Assembly: GCF_964340395.1 (NCBI RefSeq)
Contig: NC_135553.1
Location: 12,824,501 to 12,888,500, forward strand
Reading direction: 5' to 3'
From: Glandiceps talaboti
Taxonomy: Eukaryota; Hemichordata; Enteropneusta; Spengelidae
Length of the DNA stretch: 64,000 bases
The notes under the pieces are model-generated. The model saw only the letters and a list, made by a program, of their open reading frames with translations, was not told the origin of the DNA and searched no databases. Below, in pieces: positions 46,501 through 64,000 of the stretch (within the stretch, counting starts at the first letter, position 1; each line of letters starts with the position of its first letter). Position numbers and translations under genes: made by a program.

Positions 46501-47442
46501 CTGAATCTATCACAGAAGTATGGACTTTTGTTGTCATTTTTATGACAGATAATTTAATAATAATATACATTCCAATATTCACCACAATAGACTGTGCATC
46601 AGTGTATGAAATTGATGAGGAATCTGAGTTGTGAATGTTTTATAGTTATTGATATCTGTTGAATGAACAAAAATTACTCAAGTAGTATTATTTTATTAAA
46701 TATAACTGTCTTTCATAATAAAGTTCATTAAAAAAAATACAGGTGGTCATTGATGAGTAGGTGTTGGTAAATTCTGACTTTAGCATATTCAATAAATGCA
46801 TGTGGTTTGTTTACTTTTAGTTTCAATCGTCATTTTTATTACATAAAGATAAGGAACTTGACTAATAGTAAATTGTTGGTCAATCAGTCTTGGCCTAATG
46901 TTAATTTACTTACAGCTAAAATGATGTTGGTTTGGTGTTTCACTCATGTAACATGACATCTGTTACACACAATCAAACAATTGCAACTTCTCATGCAAAA
47001 GAAACAATTACGTTGGTGCCACACACCATGGGGATGTAGAAGTAGTCAAGTTGATATATTGATTATCAGTTAGAAAATAAAACGATTGCAGCCATTAAAA
47101 TTATCAAGACCAAAGTAACGTTTTCATTAGAAACCTATTTTACTGTACTGTGAAAGAATATCAATGCTTGTCACTTTTCAATGAGATTGAGCAAAGGACC
47201 CTGCTGTATTAGAGTTGAAATATGTGTATCTTTGTGTCAAAAACGTAATGCCCCACGAGTGAAACACCAAACCATTGTCATTTAGCTGTATATGTACATG
47301 TATGACATTTTGGTGTGACTCTACCTTGTCCATCTGTCACCGGAGAACTCTCAACCTCCACAGCAGCCCTGGCAATTCTCTCAACTATTTCCTTGTTTCT
47401 TGCTTCAGATACATTTAATAGACATGCAGCCATTCTCTTCAT
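41843..47442 (-). CDS. FTCDNL1: Formiminotransferase-domain protein (FTCDNL1-like)
   Basis: Four exons on the minus strand, 47442-47325, 46236-45988, 45246-45052 and 42318-41843, all joined in phase 1, encode 345 residues. This is the length of the whole formiminotransferase part (N- and C-terminal subdomains) of FTCD, which moves a formimino group from formiminoglutamate to tetrahydrofolate. There is no cyclodeaminase domain. Seen in order: CLLNVSEARNKE (family VPNFSEG region), then SVHSGGHPRLGAVDLVPIHP, whose His94 corresponds to the catalytic His of HPRMGALD in FTCD, then AERLTRDIPGTSFFLFG and GGIGAIPYMMNCNVTIET, then AKGVATIGKALIGFTPSQAL. Start at ATG 47442 is the first in frame. Human FTCDNL1 is much shorter, so the animal ancestor was probably a full-length enzyme. 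The acceptors and donors are canonical (for example A|GTATGT after exon 2). Confidence 0.9.
43400..43517. repeat. (TC)n microsatellite in FTCDNL1-like intron 3
   Basis: TC tract preceded by a GTTTGT and TCTG-rich stretch from 43338. Repeat-derived frames on both strands are not genes. Confidence 0.95.
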
Positions 47443-48230
47443 TTTCCATTATTTTTATGTGCATAAGACTAAATAAATCTGAGAAAGGATATCATATGAT
47501 AACACCCATAGTATCTTGAATGAATGAATTATTCTTTGGCAGTTTTGCTTTGCGGGGGTACTTTAGGAACTGTTCATATCTTGTACTTTATTTCACGATT
47601 ATTGTCCATCTTTATGTACTGTTCACATTTATGGAGTGTTTTTATGAAAAAATGTTCGTGTTCATAATGCCTTTAGATTATTGTTCAGCAATAGGCCTGG
47701 GCCCTTTGATTCGACAATTATGCAAGTTTTTGGGCAAATTAAATGTTCAAGTATATTTGTACTTCTTAATTGCCTACATTTGGTGGGATGTCCTTTCATT
47801 TCTGTATCTCTCAGGCTGGGAAACTTTGAACCGGGTTGAAAGTGAAGTTATATTCACGTACAAATTGGAAATCACAATGAATATAAATGTGAATATGATG
47901 ATAACTTTACACCTGGTTTTAGTGTAGTTCAAATACATCACTTTGGAAACAAGCTACTATTGTTATACTTTTTAAAATGAAAACTCGTTTAGAATCTATG
48001 AATCTGCCCATTCACTACAATTCTTGTACAAATCCATAACAACTGCATTTGAGAATTTCAGTCGAGTTGCTAGTTGCAACTCACTCACCTTTGACATTTC
48101 CTTTGAGAGTGAAGTTAACTAACAAACAGACACCTTTTGCATTGTGGGTAATTTCACTCTGCTGGCGGAAGTTTTAAACAAATTTCCGCGATGTTTTGAA
48201 ACTTTCGTGTTTGCTGTTGATGCGACAAAA
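47443..48230. promoter_or_regulatory. Shared divergent promoter interval (FTCDNL1-like / HAUS2)
   Basis: 788 bp separates the two start codons, which face away from each other, so both promoters must lie here or in upstream untranslated exons. I see no TATA box near either start, as is usual for housekeeping genes. A 135-codon plus-strand frame (47520-47927) rich in hydrophobic residues lies inside. It has no recognisable homology and I do not call it a gene. Confidence 0.5.
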
Positions 48231-54324
<6,094 letters not shown>

Positions 54325-54619
54325 ATCACACAGACTGTGTTTATCAGCTGTTATGTTGAGTCTCAACAGTGTTGACCATCTACATGGATTTAATCATCTA
54401 CATGTATTGGTTAGTAGTAGTACACACTGGTAATGCATAACATAAGTTTATTTGTACAGTCACCTCCCTTGCATTCATTTCTATAGGTTGAATTAAATGT
54501 TACAATGACAGACTGTGACTGCATCCATAGTTTTTTTTTCAGAAGTGGCTTCCTTGAAGGAACATCATCTCTCCTGAATAAGGAGGGCTATCAATATCCT
54601 TTCATCATATATGGCTGGG

Positions 54620-54725
54620 TAGTCTGTAAGATACGCCGTGACGGGGCGCCCTCAAACATCGGCCAACCACTAACAGTGAGAGGAGGCCGGTGAGGGCGAA
54701 ACGTCGTGATGTATCTTGCAGTCTA
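54620..54725. mobile_element. TAGTCT snapback element, 9-bp TSD
   Basis: 106 bp, 3' of HAUS2. Left arm TAGTCTGTAAGATACGCCGT is mirrored by the right arm ending GTATCTTGCAGTCTA. Flanked by ATGGCTGGG at 54611-54619 and 54726-54734. Confidence 0.85.
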
Positions 54726-54734
54726 ATGGCTGGG

Positions 54735-57700
54735 TGGCACAGTCAAGCAAATATGATAATAACTGACCTTCCCTTCCAACCAGCCAACCAAGAAATACAT
54801 TTAATATAAGCAAGTACAAGTCAGGGATGTAAAAGACATATACCCATCAGTACTAAGAGGATTGACATATGCCATGGTGTTACCACAACTAATTAATAAT
54901 ACAACTAAATATTTCTAGCTAATACCCTATATGTACATAGTTACAATGGAGAAAGTCTTTGGATTTTTTGTATCATGATTTAGTGTTTTTTTACCAATTT
55001 ATTTATTATTAGTATTAAAAATATGTAGTTATGTATTTTAGGACTACGAGAATCTTCGTGACTGATTACCTTAAGTTTGTTATTCACCTTCATATCGATA
55101 TTGCCAGCTCACCCCAAGTAAGCACCCCCATCAGTTTTGTATATACAAACTTTTGTTTTCACCAGCTTTTGCATACATTGAAATTTCTATTAAACTTCCA
55201 TATATGAAAAATCACATAATTAGTCATTATTTTTACCATTGGCTGTGTCTGTATAACATTTTAAAGGGAAACACGACTCCAGGAAATAGTCATTTTCATA
55301 AACTATTGGTTCTGGAGAGTCATTTCATGATGTACATGTACATGTATCTATTCACAGGCAAGGAAGTCTGTGGTATTAATTTATTGAAGTACTGACAGTT
55401 GTTAATCTGTGTGACTTGTCTTACACTTATTATACTCCTCCCGGACCTATTTGTTTTGACAATGCCTGCTGCTGTAGAAATTTGACTGGGGGTCAAAATG
55501 ATAGAAATATTGTTTCTTGTGAGTTACCCAATAGTAAAGGATTTGGGTTTACCAAATGTTTGGTGTGTCACAAGAAGTTGCTGTGCATCATTATCATGTC
55601 AAATTATCTTAGATGGCACTATTACTGGGTATTATAAGTACTTGAGTAGCATAGTGTAAGAAGCTTTTCATAGATTTGCAAATAAAAAAGTGACTTCAAG
55701 TATGTTCTTGACTATTTCTATGAGGAAAAGGGACACAAAACACAGAGACTACCAGACAAGCCAATGCCATAAAAGGAAAAACAATCTTTTTTATTTACAA
55801 TTACTGTAAGAAAAATCAAACTCAAAAACATTGAACAAAACTCTATAATTTGAATAAACACACAAGTACTGATTTGAATTTGACAAAAACCCTATCCCAA
55901 ATGTATTGCCTATCACCTATTTATAGCCTTCAATATTCTTTAGTTTTTAATGATGTAGATATGTCATGTTACTCTGCCCTCAATGGCCTTGCACTTTAAA
56001 GGGTTTGGCCAATGTGTGAGGGTGCCCTGACACAACATCATTTCCAGACTATTTCAATTCATGCTCTTGAGTAGCCATAGCTGCTTTTTACCAGTACAAT
56101 ACAAGGTTCAAGTTGTTGTCTTCACTAATTACCAGTGGGTTGGCACAGTGAGATGGGCTTCGGATTTCAAGTGTACTAAGTTCGTTGTATAAATGGATAG
56201 GAAGTCTTCTGTACAGAAGTTCATGGAAGTCATTTCTGACTGTGTTTAAGAAAATACACCTTAACCTGCACAATCTGTCTAAATATGACTTTAAGAAATC
56301 ATAAACTTGTCTATTTAAACTCGTACAATTTCATTTTAATCCATGCCTAGAATACCAGAGTACTTTCCTTGTTTGAGGTCAAAATTGACTTAAATCATTA
56401 ACAAACTAACAGTGAAGTAATACTGTAAGTATTGGTTATATATTAGCATTGACCCCTCTCACGAAAAAAGAAAAGAAAACATACATTTCTCTGGTAAACA
56501 ACACCCTCTAGTGATGGACTTTGGTGTACCTACTGTAGTTAGTTCAAATGTCATTATAGAAGGTAAAAGGATCTTCTATCTCCATGTTTGTATGATCGTA
56601 TAATGGATATTCATGGAATTTTATATATGGTCCAAATAGGTAATTAATCACATGATCTGAAGGTACTTTTATAAAATTGAAATTTGTTGCTTGATCTTGT
56701 CTGAGATATAGTCATTACTGGATACAATTTGATATAAGTACTAGTGTAGAAATGCTTTATCTTTCATGTTTGCATCACTTGCTATAATTTAACTTATCAT
56801 GTACATTTACTCCAAATCACATCATACTGGTAATACCTGAGTTAAGAGTTTATATAATGAATTAATTGAATGGCTTGTCCAATTTTATTTGGGATATTCT
56901 CATCTCTAATTTACAAGTCCTTTATATTTAATTCAACTGGGTTAAGAGTTAAGAGATTTAACCCACTGTATAAAAAGGAGGCATGTAACCAATTATTTGC
57001 TGCACATCCTCTTTTATATTGTAAATCATCCGGTCATCTTGTTTTCATAAATGAAATATGCGAAATGTTCATGTCGCACAGTCTGTAACTGGGGCCCCTT
57101 TTCAGCTAAATCAATGTAGATAACACTCGAATAATAATCATAACCACACAACCCTACAGCACTACAGGCTGTGCCAAGATGAAATATAACATGTAATTTC
57201 CATCACAAGAGATGATTATTTTGATCCCTGGAGGAACTGCGTTTGAGCTGACCTGTGGATTTCTGTGTGTTATGACCCCTTGCTTAAAGGGGCACAAGCT
57301 GAGTTTATACTTTTTTTGCGTAATTTTTTGCTGCATATTCAAAAGGTACTTGTATTTTACTTACTGAAGCATACTTAATCCTCTTTCTCCCTCAGGGGGG
57401 GGGGGAATGTGTTTATTTGTACACAATTAAGTACAAGGTGTGAGAAAGAGGATTAAAAGCATCACTTGTGATTGAATGAACTCAAACTTGGTGTTAAGAC
57501 AAAACTTGTAAGCGATCCAATGGTGTAATTTATAATACACATAAAAATGTTGAAGGAAATCCTACTATGCAATCAACTGTTTTAACAATTTATGAAGACA
57601 ATTGCAATGACATAGAAGACATGCATACGGCATTAACATTATCCTAGAATACTTTTGTCAAGGTTTTATACAAGTATTTTCATTTGAGTAAAAAAAACTC

Positions 57701-58613
57701 AGCTTGTACCACTTTTAATATCAAGTAATGCTTTAAATCATAGAGTGTGGAGTGTGTGTGTGTGTGTGTGTGTGGGGGGGGGGGATTAATTAAAATCTTG
57801 CTGGAATACAATTCAAACAAAAAGTAACTTTACCCTGGCATGAATTCAACAGATTTCAAGCATTGCCCATGAACGAAACATGTTCAGCTGCTGAACAAAT
57901 AAGATTTGATGCATCAAGTTTGATTTTTGAACTTGATTTGAGTTATTTGTCCAAAGGAGCATTCATTCCAAGTTTATCAGTCGTGCATTGTATGGCGATT
58001 TTTTTTCCTTTTTCTTGGACGCATATCACATAATCATTCAATTACATCTCCCAGCCCATATCGTTGTACTTAACTTGCTGTGTATAACTGTTAAATTCGG
58101 TTTCTAAGACATGTACATGTATTGTGTGGTGGTAAAATTCAATTCACCAGAACCACATCAGTTTACTGGCCTCCATATCACATTAAAAGTCTTGTACTCT
58201 GTGGCTGCCCAGTTCAATTTACCAGACTTGCATTTCTTGGTTGCTCAATTCTCTTTTTGATTCCTGTTTCAGCACAGCTTTTCACCTTCGTTTTCCCTCA
58301 CTAACTTAGCATGGTCGGTCCAACTTTTGCATTGAATTGCATGGTACCTGAAGTCACTTTTCAAGGCCTGTAATCAATAGTTGTCCAATTCAGTTTACCA
58401 GCCATGTTTTATAATCCAATACATGTAGACTTCAAGTGTGAGAGTGAGAGCTATTGCTGTGACTGCCACCACAACCACCACCTGCATCATCATCATCATC
58501 ATCATCATCATCACTTCAATTTGAAGCTCTGCTATCCGTAGTAGCATAGCATATCTTAGCTCCAAGTATTGCTACAAAATATTCATTTCACACAAACAGC
58601 TTTAAGCCAATTG
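54735..58613. other. Convergent intergenic interval (HAUS2 / GluN2-like)
   Basis: No supported exon. ATTAAA at 55014 and AATAAA at 55681 are possible HAUS2 polyadenylation signals. 55261-55335 is the left half of the TTAA-type element seen at 9985. 57290-57680 is a copy of the dispersed repeat at 39590-39880. An imperfect (ATC)n tract is at 58485-58512. Confidence 0.5.
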
Positions 58614-61114
58614 CTATACTGCTGACTCATGTAATTGAATTTCAGTTTCAATTTCATTACTATCGTAATCATCTGCATGCAAAAGTAAGTTCCTCGCTAA
58701 AGAACTATTTGATTTTATTTCATCTTCATATGATTTCCTTCGAATTTGGTTAGCTATAACACCGTTGTTTTTCCTGGAATGAAAATAACAACAGAAAATT
58801 TTATTACTCACAAATTCCAATTATGTTGCTGTATTTATACATATATATTTGTGCTTGTTGGATGATGTAGGTCATTAAAAAACAATGTCTGGTTCTGATT
58901 TCCTCTTACACATTAGGTTTGATACCCATACTCTCAGCACTGGGGGCTCCATTTTGAGACTCCCCCCAGGTAACCGAAACTATTCAAACCTCATCGTTTG
59001 GTCTCTGTCTGATAACATATCTTTAGGTGAACCTCTAGTATTAAAATTTCAAATTCACTGAGGAATTGTATCTTATCATGACTGACTGACTCTAACCCAA
59101 AGGCAACTGAACACAGAGTATCATTATTATAGAGATCTGAAGTTTTTATGATTTAAAAAAAAATCAGTTGTCATATTTGACAGGTACACAACTCTAAACA
59201 GACCTTGTTGTAGTTGAAATGCCAATGGATGCAATTGGAATCCCCAATGTTTTCTTTAGCGAATATACAGACACTGTACAGGCATCTCGCTGTGCCATAT
59301 TTACTATTAATCTGCTGTTAAGTGATATAGCATTGTCAAATTGCTTGGTAGATTTTTGACGAGTAACTGATGGGGCTTATTAAATATGGAATATCATAGA
59401 TGAATGGAGAATCAAAGCTAATGCTTTAAGTAAATATAATAAAATGAGGTGTTCAATTTTCACCCTGAGTTTCAATTCATGGCATTGCCAGTATCACCTG
59501 TACTCATTTATGGACCAAAAAATTCTGGAAAGATATTACTAAATATTAACAAACCTTTGTCTAACACAATATTCTAATTCTTCTATCATTCTTTGTGTTT
59601 CTTCTAATTTTTCTCTCATATCTGTACAAACTTTATTTTTACATCCCCTCAGTTGAGCTTCTCTTTTCTCATCGTCATCATCTTCAACGCCTAGCAGACT
59701 TGTAGTTTGCTGTAAAGGTTTGAAATGCAAATGTTGATCAAGACATCTAGACATTCTAGAAATTGTCTGCTGGGTATACTCCAAACAGAAATTTGGATGA
59801 GTTATCCCTTCTCATCAATGTTTCTTAATTCTTGTGTAATACAATCGGTTGTAACCCTTTATGTGTTCTTCGATTAATTTCCTCCTAAATGTCCAATGGT
59901 CGAGTGAATAGATTTATGTTGTTTTTGCAGACACTTCTTTCCCGCCAAATATTTCGCGCCGAAATTTCAAATCCTAACACCCTCTCTTGCACCGTGTATT
60001 AAGGTTTTGAGCCAAAACAAAGCCGTGTATTAATATTACACTTTACACCCAGGCGCTAGGCCTGCATATTTTACCATGAGTAGTGAATCACATCAAAACT
60101 GGTGGTGGTTGTCTGCCGAATGGTTCCCGCCAAAACAACGGCACGATATTTTGAACCGAGTACGTCAATTCGCACTCTACTCGTGCTCAAGGAGGATTGC
60201 AAAATATATTTTTGTCCACTCTTTTCACAAAATGATACTAGCAATTTTTTATTAGACACACAAACATACCTGACTTATCAAAGTGAGAAAACCCATTTTC
60301 CTTGTCCTACGTGCACAACATTTTGGAAGGTGACGATTGCAATGACATTCACAAATGAATGTCAGAACACTGATTATTACTGTCACTATGAGCAAATAGA
60401 ATGCTCCTGCAAAATTTTCAACGTTTAGTGGGCGGCTGCTTTCCTTTCGAGCATTTTTATTGGTGCAGACTCCTTCAATAAACTTGTACCTGAGCTTGTC
60501 TAAGATACCTATTAGAATAGAAATAGAAAGAGGAATATCTGTGAAACTGCTTGAACGACACTGTGAACATGACAAACTAGTTATATGTTGTGGTAAACAT
60601 CCGTAACATCAAATCAACTGGTTTCTTTTACAGCGCCACCAACAGAAGATCACTTTGTGCCTTCGTTTTTTCCACATGTATTTGTCCTCGTTGCAACGGC
60701 TATGCGATGATGGAAACGTTATATTTTTTTTAAAATTAAACTAAGTCTGTTTGAATCAAAATTTGTTACTCTACTCTCTCGATCGAAATTTTTGCACAAA
60801 GTCGAGAATATACGAATACCAACCTAGATCATCATACAGTAGCAAGTGTCTGTCGAATCTTGCTTTCCAAGGAGATCCTTTTGTAAATGCTATAGCAAAC
60901 CCTGTCGTTCCATACACCTTGCCAACCATGATTAAGTTGCATTTGGGATCCTTGTCTTGCATATTTTCCAAAACAGCTGAATCATAGACAAATGCATCGA
61001 TTTTTCTGTAACACAAAGAAAAAAACAACAACTTCATTTTGACCGACTCACGTCATCTTTAAAAAATTTGATATCATGTGTGTATTTAATTTCGTGTAAT
61101 AAAAATAGTAATGT

Positions 61115-61200
<86 letters not shown>

Positions 61201-62426
61201 ATAGCATCAATGTACATCAATGTATGATTCGAGTGCATGTTCTTGCTATCTGGCAATAGTAATGGTACTGTGGTTCTTTGCTTTTCTCTGGTGACAAAAT
61301 GATGATTCAGGCGGCTCGCATCTTATCTCTAACAAAAACTGGATATCTGATACAGACACAGGAAAGTGAATACTTATCATATCATTAGAGACAGAGAGAA
61401 AGATAGATGCCCAGCTATAGAGAGAATGATAAGAATACATACACTACCCTTTAAATAATGATTAGATCATGGTCTGTTCTACACTAGGCTAGACTCAGTA
61501 TCCTCGTTGTCGAATACAAACTGACAAAGTAGATTTTTTACTTTTACATTTATGACTAGAATTTAAAGAGTTTGTGGTCACTTCGACAAGGTTACCGTAC
61601 AGAAAACAAAGAAGTAAATATGAATATGCCATTCAACCACTCAGAGGCTCGGTAGTAGGAGAACTAACTATAGTAATCTATTCATGACAAACAAGCAACC
61701 AAGTATCAAGAAAACAAACAACCAAAGAATTAGCGAACACATTTAAGTTACGAAGAACAGTTACTGTATTAAAGCTTTTACTTGATCCTCACCCTTTTTC
61801 CAGTGCTTGTGATGCTTCCTCTGCCGATGGTTGGACGAATTCTTTCATGTAATGAAACATTTTCTGGTTGGTTGTCTCGATGAGTCTTTCCACACTTGTT
61901 TGACCAACTGTTCCAAACTTGAATGGTGGTTCTACAGAATGTGGTTTCTGGATCTGATGGCAAGGAAAGACATAAATAAATACTCAACTTACAGCTCATT
62001 TCATGTTAGCGTTCACTGGCTATACAACCAAACGGAAACAATAAGAAACTGCTCTTGTCACACTTTAAGATACCAATTATATTGAACCAATAGTTTCTTC
62101 CGATATGTTGTCTAAATGAAATGATTCTGAAGTAAACGAGCAGACATCGAAATGTTGGCGCACTCATGTCTGCGTCTAGTTGCAGTACATTTAAATAGTT
62201 TGTTTCATTGAGACAAGTGGAAGATATAGCAATATTTTTCATTTGCTATATATACCAAGAAGACGTCAAGGTTCAGGGCACACCTGCATTGTTTAACGAT
62301 CATACTGAAAATTGTGAGATCCGAGGTCTTACTACAACTCTAGACGTAGTCGTGATGCAGGAGTAATATCTCGATTTGTGTGTAAATATAAGCTTACATG
62401 TATGTGTATGTGTATGTGTTTGTGTA

Positions 62427-62497
<71 letters not shown>

Positions 62498-63689
62498 GTC
62501 AATGTTTGTAGTGTGAGAGAGGTACCAGTAAGCTGTAAGGGGTGTATTCAAACGAAGTATGACGCCAATAACTGAATTCGAATTGTCGTCAATACTCTCA
62601 CCTTTTCGTCCGTAATCCCAGAAATTTTCTCGTGCGTTTCTTCGTGAATCATGTGAGCTGCCAAATTGCCAGTATACATGGCAACAAATATTAGGGCGAA
62701 GCACGCCCACATGTTGGTCATGAATTTACCCGTGTAGCTACGGGGAACTTTTGAAGGAACGGAATTGTTGAATAAAATACCCCACGTCATCCACACTGCT
62801 CGGCCTAGAGTGAATTTGGACTCTGAAATAAGTAGAATGGATCATACATGTGACAGTTAAACGAGTTGATATAACCTATAAGACTTAGGAAGCTTTTAGT
62901 AATTACAGGTGGGGGAGGGCCATGGAATGGGGGGGGGTGTCAGATTTTACAAAACAGTTCTCGGGGAGATGGCCATATTTAAAAGAAAATAAATGCGGGT
63001 AGGGGGTGTCATACTTTACTTTGCCTCATATTGTATGACTGCATTATTTTGTGACATTGGTATCCCATCGCTGCCACCACCACCACCACCACCACCACTA
63101 CTACATCCACTGTACGGTACTGCAATATCAGAACATATCAGTCAAATCGGTACTGACAAAACAATGCAGTCAATCAATAATTAGTCGTGATATAAAAGAG
63201 TGGGGGGGGGGGTAGTGTGGTGGTAAGATATTTGGGATAGTTTTAAAAGAAAGGGAATTATGGAGAGTTACTTTTTACTTGTTAATACCTCAGATCACTA
63301 TAATGCTCAGTGTTATTCCTTCAGGAGGCTCCCTTATTATATATAAAAACGATTTGATGCATTCCAATGTTTTGTGAGTTATTTGATTTTTATTTACTAC
63401 AATATGTATATACGTCGTTCTTCTCACAAAATGCAGTGTCTGAAAATTATGTCCACATACATCATAACATCGAATGTGAATTTGATACATTGAAGAAAGT
63501 GGATATGATGTCAATGGTTCTATATGGAACATGAACAGGCGGTTATGTCTGGGTAAGGCTTACCTTTGAGACCTTCGATTTTGCCGTCATATCCCGATGG
63601 ACTGCAAAACTCGAAGACAAAGACAGACACAGCTGCCACATTCAGTGTTACAACGAGCACAATCACCCATAAAGCAATGTCAAAGGGGG
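58614..63689 (-). CDS. GRIN2-like: NMDA receptor GluN2-like subunit (3' seven exons)
   Basis: Minus-strand exons 63689-63564, 62822-62602, 61953-61793, 61005-60824, 60508-60270, 59769-59555 and 58773-58614 join in consistent phases to about 434 residues. It forms part of a glutamate-gated cation channel in the plasma membrane. Seen in order: M1 (DIALWVIVLVVTLNVAAVSV), the pore loop WGILFNNSVP with the two GluN2-type asparagines, M3 with MYTGNLAAH, the S2 ligand-binding lobe (PPFKFGTVGQTSVE, DAFVYDSAVLE, GFAIAFTKGSPWK), M4 (NFAGAFYLLIVTVIISVL), a short cytosolic tail with a helical segment, and the C-terminus ESAV, a class I PDZ ligand like the ESDV of vertebrate GluN2. The tail (about 150 residues) is far shorter than in vertebrates. 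Exon 6 has tandem CAGCAG acceptors (59769 or 59766), adding or dropping one Gln. The N-terminal domain and S1 lie beyond the right edge. Confidence 0.92.
61114..61197. repeat. (TG)n microsatellite in GluN2-like intron
   Basis: About 40 TG units between the exons at 61793 and 61005. A second (TG)n/(TATG)n tract is at 62400-62500. Confidence 0.95.
62888..63333. mobile_element. PIF/Harbinger-like MITE, TTA TSD
   Basis: 446 bp in a GluN2-like intron. Ends GGAAGCTTTTAGTAATTAC and CTTCAGGAGGCTCCC are inverted relatives of the 33645-34381 termini, with TTA at 62885-62887 and 63334-63336. G-rich subterminal tract and a (CCA)n run are inside. Confidence 0.75.
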
Positions 63690-64000
63690 CTGAAAGTAAA
63701 AACAAACCAAAACAGTTTTATTCAAATCGAAAGAAGTAACTCACATAATTATCAATGACATTTGGGGTATGGTCTTTGTGTTCTTGTTGTGACGCACATA
63801 CCACCTCATCATGCACATGTAAATTGAAATACCTGTCGGGAAACGCCAAGGTGAACTCATCTGATGCGGGTTTAGTTCCGCCAATGTTTACAGCAGTGTT
63901 AGAACGCACACTCTACAGGAGTATACCAACACCAATCAATGAAAAACAAGAACAAGAGTATGCACCATGCCGTTTATTTGACAGCTACATGGTTTTATGT
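63690..64000. other. GluN2-like intron, upstream side
   Basis: The next upstream exon (end of S1) should end in phase 1. A minus-strand open stretch near 63905-63820 has an acceptor and a donor, but its phase does not fit the M1 exon and it does not resemble S1, so I leave it unassigned. Confidence 0.4.

Noticed and set aside
47520-47927. 135-codon hydrophobic plus-strand frame in the divergent promoter
   Set aside because: No recognisable family. It is AT-rich sequence and codes for random-looking aromatic and aliphatic residues. Could be real only if transcripts support it.
63718-63909. Possible additional GluN2 exon (minus strand)
   Set aside because: Its phase does not fit the M1 exon at 63689, and its sequence does not resemble the end of the S1 lobe.

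Overview
This window is nuclear DNA of an animal. It is AT-rich and intron-dense, with GT-AG introns of 0.2 to 4 kb, very long simple-sequence repeats and many short inverted-repeat transposons. The gene set (NMDA-receptor subunit, HAUS2, Golgi sulfotransferase, SAM/Death/NHL proteins) and the Ty3/gypsy-like and LINE debris point to an invertebrate bilaterian, most likely a marine deuterostome such as a lancelet or hemichordate. The sequence alone does not settle the species, and a lophotrochozoan is not excluded.

Layout. 1-3566: decayed Ty3/gypsy-like integrase with a C-terminal PHD finger (minus strand), partly duplicated in tandem. 3975-8006: the last three exons of a cytosolic glutathione S-transferase (plus). 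10353-14984 and 21801-29386: two direct copies of a segmental duplication, each carrying a SAM-domain exon. Copy B is a complete two-exon SAM-NHL gene. Copy A has lost (or never had) the NHL exon, and its SAM exon is in phase with a tandemly duplicated 25-codon linker exon and a Death-domain exon lying between the two copies. 18137-20458: two large composite repeats built of about 147-bp units, the second inserted into a LINE 3' end. 35526-38834: a three-exon carbohydrate sulfotransferase (plus) with a TATA box. 41843-47442: a four-exon formiminotransferase-domain gene, FTCDNL1-like (minus). 48231-54324: HAUS2 (plus), divergent from FTCDNL1 across a 788-bp shared promoter interval. 58614-63689: the seven 3'-terminal exons of an NMDA receptor GluN2-like subunit (minus), ending in a class I PDZ ligand.

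The genes are not one pathway. Two are housekeeping (HAUS2 in spindle microtubule nucleation, GST in detoxification), one modifies glycans, one is a folate/histidine-pathway type enzyme and one is a synaptic channel subunit. The SAM-Death and SAM-NHL pair has the look of lineage-specific, domain-shuffled innate-immune or apoptosis adaptors. The paralogous SAM exons differ far more than their flanking introns, and mostly by amino-acid changes. This is the most promising new biology in the window.

The second theme is mobile DNA. At least four small foldback elements share TAGTCT termini and 9-bp target duplications, three elements have TWA duplications typical of PIF/Harbinger, two or more have TTAA sites, and one hAT-like element sits in an AG microsatellite. 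All exon boundaries were set by hand from splice sites, phase and family similarity. No database search was run.
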